Assembly: GCF_002556545.1 (NCBI RefSeq)
Contig: NZ_CP022685.1
Coordinates: 3,691,001-3,755,000 of the forward strand
Direction of reading: 5' to 3'
Length of the DNA stretch: 64,000 bases
Source: Streptomyces formicae
GTDB lineage: Bacteria; Actinomycetota; Actinomycetes; Streptomycetales; Streptomycetaceae
Shown here: positions 45,838 to 54,672 of the stretch, piece by piece
How positions within the stretch are numbered: position 1 is the stretch's first letter
How the letters are laid out: every line of letters begins with the position of its first letter
Program-made: the position numbers and the translations under genes
The notes under the pieces: model-generated
The model's input: only the letters and a program-made list of their open reading frames with translations
The model's database searches: none
What the model was told of the DNA's origin: nothing

Positions 45838-46410
45838 ATGGAGCCCGTCACCCTCGCCACCGAGCGCCTGAGCCTGCGCACCTTCACGCCCGCCGACACG
45901 GGCGAGGTGTACGAGGCCTGCCAGGACCCCGACATCCAGCGCTGGACCACGATCCCCTCGCCGTACGCCCGCGCGGACGCCGACGGCTTCGTCAACCGCA
46001 TGGTCCCGGACGGCTGGCGGCACGACACCGAGTACACCTTCGCCGTCCGCGCCCTGGAGGGCGGCCCGCTGGTCGCCGCCGCCAGCCTGCACCACCCGCG
46101 CTCGGGCGCCTGGGAGGTCGGCTTCTGGACCGCGAAGGAGCACCGCGGCCGCGGCTACATGACGGAGGTCGTGCTGGGCCTCGCCCGCTGGGCCTTCACC
46201 GACCTGCGCTGCACGCGCCTGGAGTGGCGCGCCGAGGTCGGCAACACCGGCTCGCGGTCCGTCGTCGAGAAGGCGGGCTTCACCGTCGAGGGCACCCTCC
46301 GCGGCGGCCTGCTGAACAAGGGCACCCTCCGCGACAGCTGGGTCGGCGCCCTGCTCCCCTCGGACCTCGGCCTGCCCTCGCACCAGCCGTACCTGCCCGC
46401 GAGGACCTGA
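45838..46410 (+). CDS. GNAT-family N-acetyltransferase (RimJ/RimL-like)
   Basis: This protein has 190 residues from ATG 45838; a GTG at 45775 inside the palindromes is a weaker alternative start. It follows the Acetyltransf_3 layout: LATERLSLRTFTPAD at the N-terminus, WEVGFWTAKEHRGRGYMTEVV containing the R/Q-x-x-G-x-G/A acetyl-CoA loop (RGRGYM), then LEWRAEVGNTGSRSVVEKAGF and the C-terminal GTLRDSWVGALL. The pattern matches ribosomal-protein or antibiotic acetyltransferases of the RimJ/RimL group. The substrate is unknown. It is divergent from secA. Confidence 0.88.
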   Translation: MEPVTLATERLSLRTFTPADTGEVYEACQDPDIQRWTTIPSPYARADADGFVNRMVPDGWRHDTEYTFAVRALEGGPLVAAASLHHPRSGAWEVGFWTAKEHRGRGYMTEVVLGLARWAFTDLRCTRLEWRAEVGNTGSRSVVEKAGFTVEGTLRGGLLNKGTLRDSWVGALLPSDLGLPSHQPYLPART

Positions 46411-46504
46411 CGCCGGTGCCTGACGCGGGGCCGGACGCCCCCGCCCGGCACCGGGTCGCCGATCTCCCGGCCGATTGTCAGTGCCGACCCCTATCGTTTC
46501 GCCC

Positions 46505-47692
46505 ATGACGAGCCTGCCGCGCCCCGCCCTCGCACTCTCCGCCGACGAGGCCCGCCGCATCGCCCTGCGCGCCCAGGGCTTCCTGGGCGCCCCGGACCGG
46601 AAGTCCGGCGTGCGGGGCGTGCTGCGCCACCTCGGCGCGGTCCAGCTCGACACGATCTCGGTCCTGGCCCGCTCCCACGAACTCATTCCGTACGCACGCC
46701 TGGGCGCGGTCGGCCGCGACCGCGTCGAGGCGGCGTACTGGGGCAGCACGACGGGCCCGGGCCCCGCGCGTCCGCACGCCTTCGAATACTGGTCGCACGC
46801 CGCGTGCATCCTCCCCATCGAGGAGTGGCCGCACTTCGCCTTCCGCCGCCGCGCCTACCGCGCCCGCCCGCACTGGCACCACGACCTGCCCGACGGCGCG
46901 TACGACCAGGTGATCAAGCAGCTGCGCGCCGAAGGCCCCCTCACGGCCACGGAGTTGGGCGGCGCGAAGAACAAGGGCGAGTGGTGGGACTGGTCGGAGT
47001 CGAAGATCGCCGTCGAGCGCGCGCTGATGTACGGCGAGGTGGTGTGCACCGACCGCCGCTCCTGGAAGCGGGTGTACGACCTCGCGGAGCGCGCCGTCCC
47101 CGGCGAGCTGCTCCACGACGACCTGGACGACGCGGAGTGCCTGCGCCGCCTCGTCAGGCTCGCGGGACAGTCGCTCGGCGTCGGCACGCGCGCGGACATC
47201 GCCGACTACCACCGCCTCAAGGGCGAGCAGTTCGACGCGGTGGTCGGTGACTCGGGCCTGGTGCCGGTGACCGTCCAGGGCTGGGACAAGCCCGCCTGGG
47301 CGGACCCCGAGGCCCTGGAGACCACGCCCCGCGGCCGCCACCGCACGACGCTGCTCTCCCCCTTCGACTCACTGGTCTGGGAGCGGGCGCGCACGGAGCG
47401 GATCTTCGGCTTCACCCACCGCCTGGAGGCGTACGTGCCCAAGCCCAAGCGGATCCACGGCTACTTCGCGATGCCGCTGCTCGCGGGCGGCAAGCTGATC
47501 GGCCGGGTCGACCCGGCGCGCGAGGGCAAGGTCCTGGTCGCCAAGCAGGTCTCGCTCGACTCCGCCAAGGCGGTCGCCCCGATGGCCCAGGCGCTGCGCG
47601 AGGCGGCGTCCTGGGTCGGCTGCGACTCCGTGGCCGTGGGCCGGGTGAACCGCCCCGAGCTGACGGCGGAGCTGACCCGCGCCCTCGGCTGA
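46505..47692 (+). CDS. YcaQ/AlkZ-like DNA glycosylase (HTH_42) protein
   Basis: This is a 395-residue protein with ATG at 46505 (upstream in-frame extension rejected). The HTH_42 family has three tandem winged helices. The conserved active-site region here is LGAVQLDTISVLARSHELIPYARLG near the N-terminus, given as QLD plus the SHEL segment. Later conserved parts include YWSHAACILP and LLSPFDSLVWERARTERIFGF. E. coli YcaQ and Streptomyces AlkZ unhook interstrand DNA crosslinks and excise bulky alkyl adducts. This genomic copy is probably a housekeeping YcaQ-type enzyme, since no crosslinking-antibiotic cluster is visible. Its stop is 18 bp from that of the convergent regulator. Confidence 0.85.
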   Translation: MTSLPRPALALSADEARRIALRAQGFLGAPDRKSGVRGVLRHLGAVQLDTISVLARSHELIPYARLGAVGRDRVEAAYWGSTTGPGPARPHAFEYWSHAACILPIEEWPHFAFRRRAYRARPHWHHDLPDGAYDQVIKQLRAEGPLTATELGGAKNKGEWWDWSESKIAVERALMYGEVVCTDRRSWKRVYDLAERAVPGELLHDDLDDAECLRRLVRLAGQSLGVGTRADIADYHRLKGEQFDAVVGDSGLVPVTVQGWDKPAWADPEALETTPRGRHRTTLLSPFDSLVWERARTERIFGFTHRLEAYVPKPKRIHGYFAMPLLAGGKLIGRVDPAREGKVLVAKQVSLDSAKAVAPMAQALREAASWVGCDSVAVGRVNRPELTAELTRALG

Positions 47693-47710
47693 CCGCGCCG
47701 CACCGGGCGG

Positions 47711-48454
47711 CTACCGGATTTCGAGGATCTTCTCCCGCATCGCGTAGACGACGGCCTCCATCCTGGAGTGCAGCTGCAGCTTCTCCAGGATGTTGCGCAC
47801 GTGGTTCTTCACGGTGTTCTCGGAGATGAACAACTCCTTGGCGATGTCGCGGTTGTTCATCCCCGTGGCGACCAGCTTCAGGACTTCCAGCTCGCGGTCG
47901 GTGAGGCGCGGCGCGGGCACCAGCCTGCGCTCGTCGGTGCGCTGGATCATCGACTTGAACTCGGTGAGCAGCTTCGACGCCATCGAGGGGCTGATCTGCG
48001 ACTGCCCGTCGGCCACCGCGCGGATCGCCGTGGCGACCTCGTCCGTGGAGATCTCCTTGAGGAGATAGCCGGTGGCGCCCGCCTTGATCGCGTCGTAGAG
48101 GTCGGCCTCCTCGTCGCTGATCGTCAGCATGATGATCTTCGCGCTCGGCGCCACCTCCTTGATGGAGGTGCACGCCTCGATGCCGCCGCGCTTGGGCATG
48201 CGTACGTCCATGAGCACGATGTCGGGCAGCAGGTCCGCGGCCTTGTCCACCGCCTCGGCGCCGTCGCCCGCCTCTCCGACGACCTGAATGTCCTCCTCGG
48301 CGGCGAGGACGATCTCCAGGCCCCGGCGGAAGAGGGCGTGGTCATCCACCACAAGGACCCGGATGGGCTCCTTGCGCGGGGCGCCCGCTTGCGTGCCGAT
48401 GCCGATGCCGTCCCCGGCATCCTCATCACGCATCGGTCCGAAGCTGTCCGCCAT
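47711..48454 (-). CDS. Orphan NarL/LuxR-family response regulator
   Basis: This protein has 247 residues from ATG 48454 after an excellent GGGGGAGGAA site. The N-terminal ~30 residues are extra and acidic. The receiver has VVDDHALF, phospho-acceptor Asp83 in IVLMDVRMP and the Lys of YLLKEISTD. The C-terminal LuxR domain reads LTDRELEVLKLVATGMNNRDIAKELFISENTVKNHVRNILEKLQL, cut here at its helix boundaries. No histidine kinase is adjacent, so it is an orphan regulator. By position it corresponds to SCO3008, which I recall being reported as OrrA and linked to antibiotic production and differentiation; that identification is from memory. Confidence 0.9.
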   Translation of the reverse strand: MADSFGPMRDEDAGDGIGIGTQAGAPRKEPIRVLVVDDHALFRRGLEIVLAAEEDIQVVGEAGDGAEAVDKAADLLPDIVLMDVRMPKRGGIEACTSIKEVAPSAKIIMLTISDEEADLYDAIKAGATGYLLKEISTDEVATAIRAVADGQSQISPSMASKLLTEFKSMIQRTDERRLVPAPRLTDRELEVLKLVATGMNNRDIAKELFISENTVKNHVRNILEKLQLHSRMEAVVYAMREKILEIR

Positions 48455-48649
48455 CGTTCCTCCCCCATGAAGGCCGTGGCCTGGTTGTACCTCTGCTGCG
48501 CCAACCCGGGGCGGCAGCACACCGGTTGGCCGGCCCGCCCATGATTTCATGCCCGGCGCCGGTACGGTGCGCGCACTGGTCGCACGAGGGTGCCCCTGGG
48601 GGCGCACGACGCGCTCCAGGGGCACCACGGCGGCGGTCACGGGGCAGCG

Positions 48650-49342
48650 TCAGCCGCCGAGGGCACCGCCACCACCGGCCGTCTCGGGCCTGGTGACCAT
48701 CGGGTCGGTGTTGAGGCGGATGACGCCGTAGTCATAGGCGTGCCGCCGGTAGACGACGCTGGGTTCCTTGGTCTCGGAGTCGACGAACAAGTAGAAGTCG
48801 TGTCCGACCAGTTCCATCTCGTAGAGGGCCTGGTCGAGCGACATGGGGGCCGCGACGTGTGTCTTCTCGCGGACCACGAGGGGGCCGTCACCCTGGACCT
48901 CCAGCGAACCGATCTTCTTGACCGGGACGCCGTCCGGCTCCTCGTCGCGCGCGACGGACCCGTCCCCGTTGAGGTACGCGGCGTCCGGGACGCGCTCGGC
49001 GACCTCGGCGGCGGAGAGCCTGCCGTTGCCGCGCCGGTTGTGGCGCTTCTCGTGCTGCTTGCGCAGCCGGGCGTCCAGCTTGGCCGTGGCCAGGTCCAGC
49101 GCCGCGTAAGGATCGGCCGCCGAGGCCTCCGCGCGAATCACGGGCCCACGTCCGCGGACGGTGATCTCCACGCGGTCGGAACGGTCGGCCTGACGCGGGT
49201 TGGTTTCCTTGGACACCTCGACGTCGAGGCTGATCACCTTGCCGTCGAGCTTCTGGATCTTGTCCAGCTTCAGCTTCTCGGCCACGTGCTTGCGGAACCG
49301 CTCGGGCACCTCGGTCTTGCGGCCCTTGACGACGATGTCCAC
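48650..49342 (-). CDS. hpf: Ribosome hibernation promoting factor, long form
   Basis: This protein has 230 residues from GTG 49342 after CGGAG; the open frame extends further upstream without a ribosome site. The N-terminal S30AE/RaiA domain (VDIVVKGRKTEVPERFRKHV to about 115) is followed by a basic linker (KQHEKRHNRRG). The C-terminal dimerisation domain (MSLDQALYEMELVGHDFYLFVDSETKE, then VVYRRHAYDYGVIRL) is the long-form signature. Long HPF alone dimerises 70S ribosomes into 100S particles in stationary phase. It has its own promoter region, described separately. From memory it is the equivalent of SCO3009. Confidence 0.94.
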   Translation of the reverse strand: MDIVVKGRKTEVPERFRKHVAEKLKLDKIQKLDGKVISLDVEVSKETNPRQADRSDRVEITVRGRGPVIRAEASAADPYAALDLATAKLDARLRKQHEKRHNRRGNGRLSAAEVAERVPDAAYLNGDGSVARDEEPDGVPVKKIGSLEVQGDGPLVVREKTHVAAPMSLDQALYEMELVGHDFYLFVDSETKEPSVVYRRHAYDYGVIRLNTDPMVTRPETAGGGGALGG

Positions 49343-49655
49343 GCAGAACTCCGTTCCCGGATCGCTCCGCTCCTGTGGCGGAGCAACTCCCTTTTGCACC
49401 AAGCTCCGGTGACTCCCGGAGCCTCGGACTCGGTGACTTCCACCTCCTCCTCCCCCGTGGACAAGATCTCCACCCCACCGGTACGGGTGATTACGAAAAC
49501 CCGGCAACCGGCATTCCGATATACGAGGTACGGCGTCCGCCATTCCTCACAACCGAACATATCTCGCCCGGACGGATGTCGTCACCCTCTACGGGCTCGT
49601 ACCTCCATTCAGGTGTATCGACCCTCTCATCACCTGCAACGACGCAAGTTCTCAA
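49343..49655 (-). other. hpf upstream region, 313 bp
   Basis: This is the least G+C-rich non-rRNA stretch of the right half, with runs such as GATTACGAAAACC and CATTCCGATATACGAGG. It must contain the hpf promoter or promoters. I cannot assign a sigma-factor motif with confidence. CGTGGACAA at 49456-49464 matches the DnaA box in 8 of 9 positions. No gene is supported on either strand. Confidence 0.5.
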
Positions 49656-50501
49656 TCAGTTCCGGTTTATTTCGAAGGATTCCGGTGAAGCGGCCACAAC
49701 CGCCGCACTGATCCTGTTCTCCAGGCCCATTACCGGGCCTCGCGCGGCCCCGGATACGGGTTTCCGGGCGGTCTCGATCCCCGTGTTCTCTTGCGTGCGC
49801 ACTTCACGTATTGCGCGCGCGGCCTCGGCCAATGAGGCACCGGTGGTCATCAGGTCGTCCACGAGAACGACCCGGCCACCAGGCGCCAGCAGCCCGGCGC
49901 CCATGGCGGTCACCTCCAGGGCGCCCGCCAGATTGGCCTGCCGCTGCCGGGACCCGAGCCCCGACTGGTCGGCCACCGCACGCCGTTGACGCAACACCGC
50001 GAGCACCCGCGCCGGGACACCCGCACGCCGCAGCTCACCCGCCGCGGCGAGCGCGATCCGCCGCGCCGGGTCGTGCCCACGCGCCCGCACCGAGGCACGC
50101 GACGACGGGACGGGGACGAGCGACAACGGCACCGTGCGCCCCTGTGAACCGCCGTGTGGGCCGCCTACCCAGGATTGCGCCCCACTATCACCCGTCACCC
50201 CTGATTCGCCCCGCAGAACGCCGCACACGGCCTCCGCCAGCGCTTCTCCCAGCGGCCTCGCTAGCCCCAGGGCGCCACGCTCCTTGTGTGCGAGCAGTAC
50301 GGCCCGCACCGCGTCCTCGTACGGCGCGGCGGCGTGCACCACGGGCAGCCCCCGCGGCTCCGGCTCCGGCCGCACCCGGCGCGGCGCGGTCCCGCACAGG
50401 GCGGCACGGCACTCGACACAGAGCGCCGCACGCGGTCGCCCGCATCCCGCGCACTCCGTCGGCAGCACCAGGTCGGTCAGGTCCTGCCACCAGCCCCGCA
50501 T
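49656..50501 (-). CDS. comF: ComF-family phosphoribosyltransferase-like protein
   Basis: This protein has 281 residues from ATG 50501; GTGs one and two codons upstream are alternatives. A four-cysteine zinc ribbon (CAGCGRPRAALCVEC) opens the protein after LVLPTE. The PRTase domain follows, with [20 protein letters not shown] and the PRPP-binding loop VVLVDDLMTTGASL. ComF proteins in competent bacteria help pull transforming DNA into the cytosol; in Streptomyces the role is unknown. A ~45-residue C-terminal tail after the PRTase fold is unusual. Two tandem DnaA boxes lie 41-63 bp before the start. Confidence 0.88.
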   Translation of the reverse strand: MRGWWQDLTDLVLPTECAGCGRPRAALCVECRAALCGTAPRRVRPEPEPRGLPVVHAAAPYEDAVRAVLLAHKERGALGLARPLGEALAEAVCGVLRGESGVTGDSGAQSWVGGPHGGSQGRTVPLSLVPVPSSRASVRARGHDPARRIALAAAGELRRAGVPARVLAVLRQRRAVADQSGLGSRQRQANLAGALEVTAMGAGLLAPGGRVVLVDDLMTTGASLAEAARAIREVRTQENTGIETARKPVSGAARGPVMGLENRISAAVVAASPESFEINRN

Positions 50502-50541
50502 GTCCACCACTGTGCCAACCGACGGGCCACGCGGCCACCCC

Positions 50542-50564
50542 TGTGGATAACCCCCTGTGGACAA
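50542..50564 (-). promoter_or_regulatory. Two tandem DnaA boxes upstream of comF
   Basis: TGTGGATAA (50542-50550) and TGTGGACAA (50556-50564) are, on the minus strand, TTATCCACA and TTGTCCACA. These are the E. coli consensus and the preferred Streptomyces DnaA boxes. They share orientation, 14 bp apart, between comF and lpqB. Confidence 0.75.
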
Positions 50565-50689
50565 CCTCCCGGGCGACATCAAGGACGCCGTCAAGGAGCG
50601 ACATCGTGGGGCGACGTCACGGGACACCACCCAGGCGACCGGGTGGGCAACTCACCGCCAGCCCAAGGGTGTTCGGGAAACCCGCAGCC

Positions 50690-52570
50690 TCACCCCGGAT
50701 AGACCGGAGCCGCCCCTTCCTTCACCACCGTCTGCCACTGCGCCCCCGTGGGCAGCCGCACGATCCCGTCGTCCGAGTGCGCCACCAGCGGCTGCCGCTC
50801 GTCCTCCGACGCGGCGATCTCCTTCACGCCGGTCAGACCGGGCAGCGCGGTGCCGGGACGCACCGATCCGTCGCACTGGACGTACCGCATCTGCTGCACT
50901 CCGCCGGACTCGCGCCCGACCACCACGAGCCGACTGCCGCCCGCCCATGACATGGCCGTGACCTCCTCCATCTGCGGTGCCGCCTGAGTGGGTTCGAGCA
51001 CCGAGATGTCCGGCTTCTCGCCCTCTCCGCCACCGGCCCGCTCGACCCGGCCGATCCACAGCGACTTCTTCCCGCCCTTCTCCACGAGCAGCGCGACGCG
51101 CACGCCGTCGGCGGAGACCCGCACCTCCTCGATGTGCCCGTCGAGACCGGAGACGTCGACCTGGAGCGGCTCGCCCTCGCCCTGACCGAACCAGAGCAGC
51201 CGAGGCCGCTTCGGATCGCGGTCGGCCACCCACAGATCGCCCCTGCCGTCCCAACTCGGCGTGGAGAGGCGGTCCTCCTCCAGCTTGGCCTTGCTGCGCA
51301 CCTGCGCCTTGTGGAGCTCGCCGTTCGCGTCGAGCGACCCGACGTACAGCGAGCGCCCGTCGTACGACACCCCCGCCGCACGCCTCTCGTCGCGCGAGAC
51401 CGCGGCCGAGCGCAGCGGCTGGTCACCGCTGCCGATGGCGCCGAGGACCGGCTCCGGTTCCGCGGTGCTGCCCGCGGCCGCCGGCATGCGCACAAGCCGC
51501 TTCTTGTCGTCGATGAAGTACTGGAAGTCGGGGCGGTCCGCGGTGCGGTGCGGCGCGATCGACTCGGCGCGCTCCTCGCTCAGCACGCAGAGCATCGAGC
51601 CGTTGGACCGCTGCAACTGCACCTCCTCTACCCCGGACGACGTCAAGTCCTGGAGCGTGAAGAGCAGTTGGGCCGCCATCTCGCTGCAACGGCGCTGCCC
51701 GGTGCGGTCGGCCCGCGAGTTCAGCTGCACCGTCAGCTTGTTCTGGTCGTCGGGGGTCAGCGACTTGTCGGGATCCTTGAGCTTCGTACCACTGCTGAAG
51801 CTCGAATCCGCCACCTGGTCAAGCCAGTTGGTGGGCCCGTGCAGGAGCGACTTCACCGTCTCGGTCAGCGGATCGATGCGCTGGCGTATGTAGATGGGGT
51901 CGGCGACGAGCGCCCGCTGGCCGTCCGCACCCATCCCGGACGCGCGCGTGGCGTAGTAGTACTTGTTGACGGACCGGTAGATGCGCTGGAAGTCGGACTC
52001 GCCGAGCACCACGCCCGGCGGCAGCCTGTCGATGCGCCAGGGACCGCCGGGGCCGCCCTGCTGACTGAGGTGGACGGTCTGCTTGTACTGCCGCTCCTGG
52101 GGGCGGTACGCGTGCTGCTCGTCCACCGTCGCGACCTCGCGGCCGGTCAGCGAGAACGTACGCCCGTCGCTGTCATTGCCCGCGTTGCCATCCGCGCTCG
52201 TGTTCGGACCGTCGGCGAGCACCGTCGTGGACCGCTCGGGGTGCCAGTTCTTCGACGCCTCGCTCGTCAGATACTTGCGCGCCATCGCGAACTGCGGATC
52301 ATCACTGGTCAGCGCCTCAAGGAAGCCCTGCACGATCTCCACGGCGCGGGCACCCTCGCGCGGCGGCATCGCGTAGACCCTGACCTGCGACTGGGAGTCC
52401 GGACGCTGCGAGGCGTCGACGGACTTCAGGTTCCCGCTGTCGGGCATCGAGGCGCACCCGGCCAGCAGCGACACACAGCCGGTCAGCAGCAGCCCGGTAC
52501 GCAGCGGACGCCGCCCTCGGCCCGTCCGCCGGCCCGTTCCACGGCCTCTCCCGTCGGGGTCAGCGCCCAC
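50690..52570 (-). CDS. lpqB: Lipoprotein LpqB
   Basis: This protein has 626 residues from GTG 52570, which overlaps the mtrB stop by 11 bp and follows GGAG. The signal peptide has a basic N-region (RRTGRGRRPLR), a hydrophobic core and lipobox LLAGC, with the acylated cysteine at 39. A GerMN domain lies in the middle, with a C-terminal beta-propeller-like LpqB domain (SYDGRSLYVGSLD, RVSADGVRVALLVEKGG and similar blades). LpqB modulates MtrA-MtrB signalling and cell-envelope or differentiation control in actinobacteria. The longer open frame upstream overlaps mtrB and is not used. Confidence 0.95.
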   Translation of the reverse strand: MGADPDGRGRGTGRRTGRGRRPLRTGLLLTGCVSLLAGCASMPDSGNLKSVDASQRPDSQSQVRVYAMPPREGARAVEIVQGFLEALTSDDPQFAMARKYLTSEASKNWHPERSTTVLADGPNTSADGNAGNDSDGRTFSLTGREVATVDEQHAYRPQERQYKQTVHLSQQGGPGGPWRIDRLPPGVVLGESDFQRIYRSVNKYYYATRASGMGADGQRALVADPIYIRQRIDPLTETVKSLLHGPTNWLDQVADSSFSSGTKLKDPDKSLTPDDQNKLTVQLNSRADRTGQRRCSEMAAQLLFTLQDLTSSGVEEVQLQRSNGSMLCVLSEERAESIAPHRTADRPDFQYFIDDKKRLVRMPAAAGSTAEPEPVLGAIGSGDQPLRSAAVSRDERRAAGVSYDGRSLYVGSLDANGELHKAQVRSKAKLEEDRLSTPSWDGRGDLWVADRDPKRPRLLWFGQGEGEPLQVDVSGLDGHIEEVRVSADGVRVALLVEKGGKKSLWIGRVERAGGGEGEKPDISVLEPTQAAPQMEEVTAMSWAGGSRLVVVGRESGGVQQMRYVQCDGSVRPGTALPGLTGVKEIAASEDERQPLVAHSDDGIVRLPTGAQWQTVVKEGAAPVYPG

Positions 52571-54671
52571 GAGTGCTCTCCTCTTCCTCCGCGGCCCCGT
52601 CCCCGTCCAGCGCGGGACGGTCCACCTCGGGATCGTCCACCTCGGGATCACCCAACTCGGGATCGCCCAACTCGGCATCCCCCAGCGCCTCATCGTCCAC
52701 CGGCCGACGCGACACGACCCGCGCGCCACTGCCCGGCAGCGCCGTCGGATCCACGTCCACGGCCGCGGCCTGCAGCAGCCGGGGCGGTATCGGCCCCTTC
52801 GCCGGTACGGGCGGCGGCACCCTCTCGGCCGACGTCTGCGCGGGCACCGTGGCGAGCTTGCTCGTGCCGCCGAGCGGCAGCCCCGCGTCGTTCAGGCCGC
52901 GGTGGCGCCGCGAGTCGTCCGGCTCCAGGGGTATCGGCGAACCGCGCAGCGGCTCGTCCGCCGTACGCGGCAGCGTGAGCCTGAACTGCGAACCGCCGCC
53001 CGGCTCGCCCCACGCCTGCAGCCAGCCGCCGTGCAGCCGCGCGTCCTCAAGCGCGATCGACAGGCCGAGCCCCGTACCACCGGTGGTACGCGCGCGTGCC
53101 GGGTCAGCGCGCCAGAAACGGCTGAACACCCGCGTCGCCTCGCCCGGCTTGAGCCCCACTCCGTAGTCACGCACCGCGACCGCGACCGCGCCACCGGCCG
53201 CCGCGAGCCGCACCACGACGTCCTTGCCCTCGCCGTGCTCCACGGCGTTGACCACGAGGTTGCGCAGCACCCGCTCCACCCGCCGGGCATCGGCCTCGGC
53301 GACCACGGGCTGCTGGTCCCCCACGATCCGTATGTGCGTGCCCTTGCGCTCGGCGAGCGGCTCCGCGCCGCCGACGACCCTTCGTACGACTTCCCTGAGG
53401 TCTATCGCCTCGGCCTCCAGAGCCGCCGCACCGGCGTCGAACCTGCTGATCTCCAGCAGATCGGCGAGCAGCGACTCGAACCGGTCCAGCTGATCGGCGA
53501 GCAGCTCCGCCGACCGCGCGGTCACCGGATCGAAGTCCACCCGCGCCTCGTGGATAACGTCGGCGGCCATCCGCACGGTCGTCAGCGGCGTCCGCAGCTC
53601 GTGCGAGACGTCGGACACGAACCGCCGCTGCATCCGCGACAGCTCCTCCAGCTGCTGGATCTTCAACTGGAGGTTCTGCGCCATCTTGTTGAAGGCCTCG
53701 CCGAGCCGCGCGATGTCGTCCTCGCCGGTGACCTTCATGCGCTCCTGGAGGCGCCCCGCCGACAGCCGCTCGGCGATGCCCGCCGCCATCCGCACGGGCG
53801 TGACGACCTGGCGCACCACCAGCCAGGCGATGGCGCCGAGCAGCACCACGACGAAGAGCCCCGCGGTCGCGAGGGTCGTCCTGACGAGGTTGAGCGACTC
53901 CTCCTCCTGCGTCAGCGGGAAGAGGTAGTAGAGCTGGTACGGGTCGCCGTTGAGGTCGTTGAGCCGCTTGCCGATCACCAGTCCCGACTGGGGCGCGCGC
54001 CCGTCGTCGTAGACGATGCGCGTATTGGCCTGGTAGACCTCGGTGCCCTCGTCGACCCTGCGGCGCAGCTCCTCGGGCACGCTCAGGATCGGCTCCACGC
54101 CGCCCGAGGCCCGCGAACCCCGCACGCTTCCCGCGTCACCCGCCGAGGTGGGGCTCAGCGTCACCACGGCGAACGCGTTCTGCCCACCGCTGGAGAGCTG
54201 CTCGACCAGGTCGGACATCCACACGGCGGCATTGCGCCCGTCCGCGGTACTGCCGCCGTCCTGCCCCTGCCCGGTGCCGCTCTGCCGAGCCGCGTTCACA
54301 TTGTCCTGGGCCGCCCGGAAACCTCCGTCGGCCTGGCTCTGCGACGCCTTCACCTTGGCCTTGAGCAGGCCGTTGTTCACCGAACTCATGACGGCGAAGC
54401 CGAGCATGAGCACCACGCCAAGCGACATCAGCAGGGTCGTGACGACGACCTTGAGCTGGATGTTGCGCCGCCACAGCCGCACCGCGGGCAGCAACGGGCG
54501 GCGCACCCAGCGCGCGAAGAGCCGCAGCACGGGGCTGCCCTGCACCCCGCCCTGCAACAACAGCCCGCCGTCGACGAGCCGCCCGAACCGGGACGCGCGC
54601 CGCGCCGGTCCAGTCCGCCCCGAGCGAGACCCCGGATCCCCGGGCGCCGAGGAGGAACTGTCCCGGGACAC
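52560..54671 (-). CDS. mtrB: Sensor histidine kinase MtrB
   Basis: This protein has 703 residues from GTG 54671, one base after the mtrA stop; a GTG at 54704 inside mtrA is an alternative. A long basic/serine-rich N-terminus leads to a first helix (VVVTTLLMSLGVVLMLGFAVM). An extracytoplasmic domain of about 160 residues follows, then a second helix (GLFVVVLLGAIAWLVV), a HAMP domain, and the phospho-acceptor motif VSDVSHELRTPLTTVR near 350. HATPase motifs include RNLVVNAVEHGEG and GTGLGLSIA. The C-terminal ~110 residues are a disordered tail ending in acidic residues, absent from short MtrB versions. It phosphorylates MtrA. Confidence 0.96.
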   Translation of the reverse strand: MSRDSSSSAPGDPGSRSGRTGPARRASRFGRLVDGGLLLQGGVQGSPVLRLFARWVRRPLLPAVRLWRRNIQLKVVVTTLLMSLGVVLMLGFAVMSSVNNGLLKAKVKASQSQADGGFRAAQDNVNAARQSGTGQGQDGGSTADGRNAAVWMSDLVEQLSSGGQNAFAVVTLSPTSAGDAGSVRGSRASGGVEPILSVPEELRRRVDEGTEVYQANTRIVYDDGRAPQSGLVIGKRLNDLNGDPYQLYYLFPLTQEEESLNLVRTTLATAGLFVVVLLGAIAWLVVRQVVTPVRMAAGIAERLSAGRLQERMKVTGEDDIARLGEAFNKMAQNLQLKIQQLEELSRMQRRFVSDVSHELRTPLTTVRMAADVIHEARVDFDPVTARSAELLADQLDRFESLLADLLEISRFDAGAAALEAEAIDLREVVRRVVGGAEPLAERKGTHIRIVGDQQPVVAEADARRVERVLRNLVVNAVEHGEGKDVVVRLAAAGGAVAVAVRDYGVGLKPGEATRVFSRFWRADPARARTTGGTGLGLSIALEDARLHGGWLQAWGEPGGGSQFRLTLPRTADEPLRGSPIPLEPDDSRRHRGLNDAGLPLGGTSKLATVPAQTSAERVPPPVPAKGPIPPRLLQAAAVDVDPTALPGSGARVVSRRPVDDEALGDAELGDPELGDPEVDDPEVDRPALDGDGAAEEEESTRGR

Positions 54672-54672
54672 G

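Noticed and set aside
50690..52729. Longer LpqB with 53 extra N-terminal residues
   Set aside because: The extension overlaps mtrB in another frame, consists of WTIPRWT-type repeats mirroring mtrB's acidic tail, and would place the lipoprotein signal far inside the protein.
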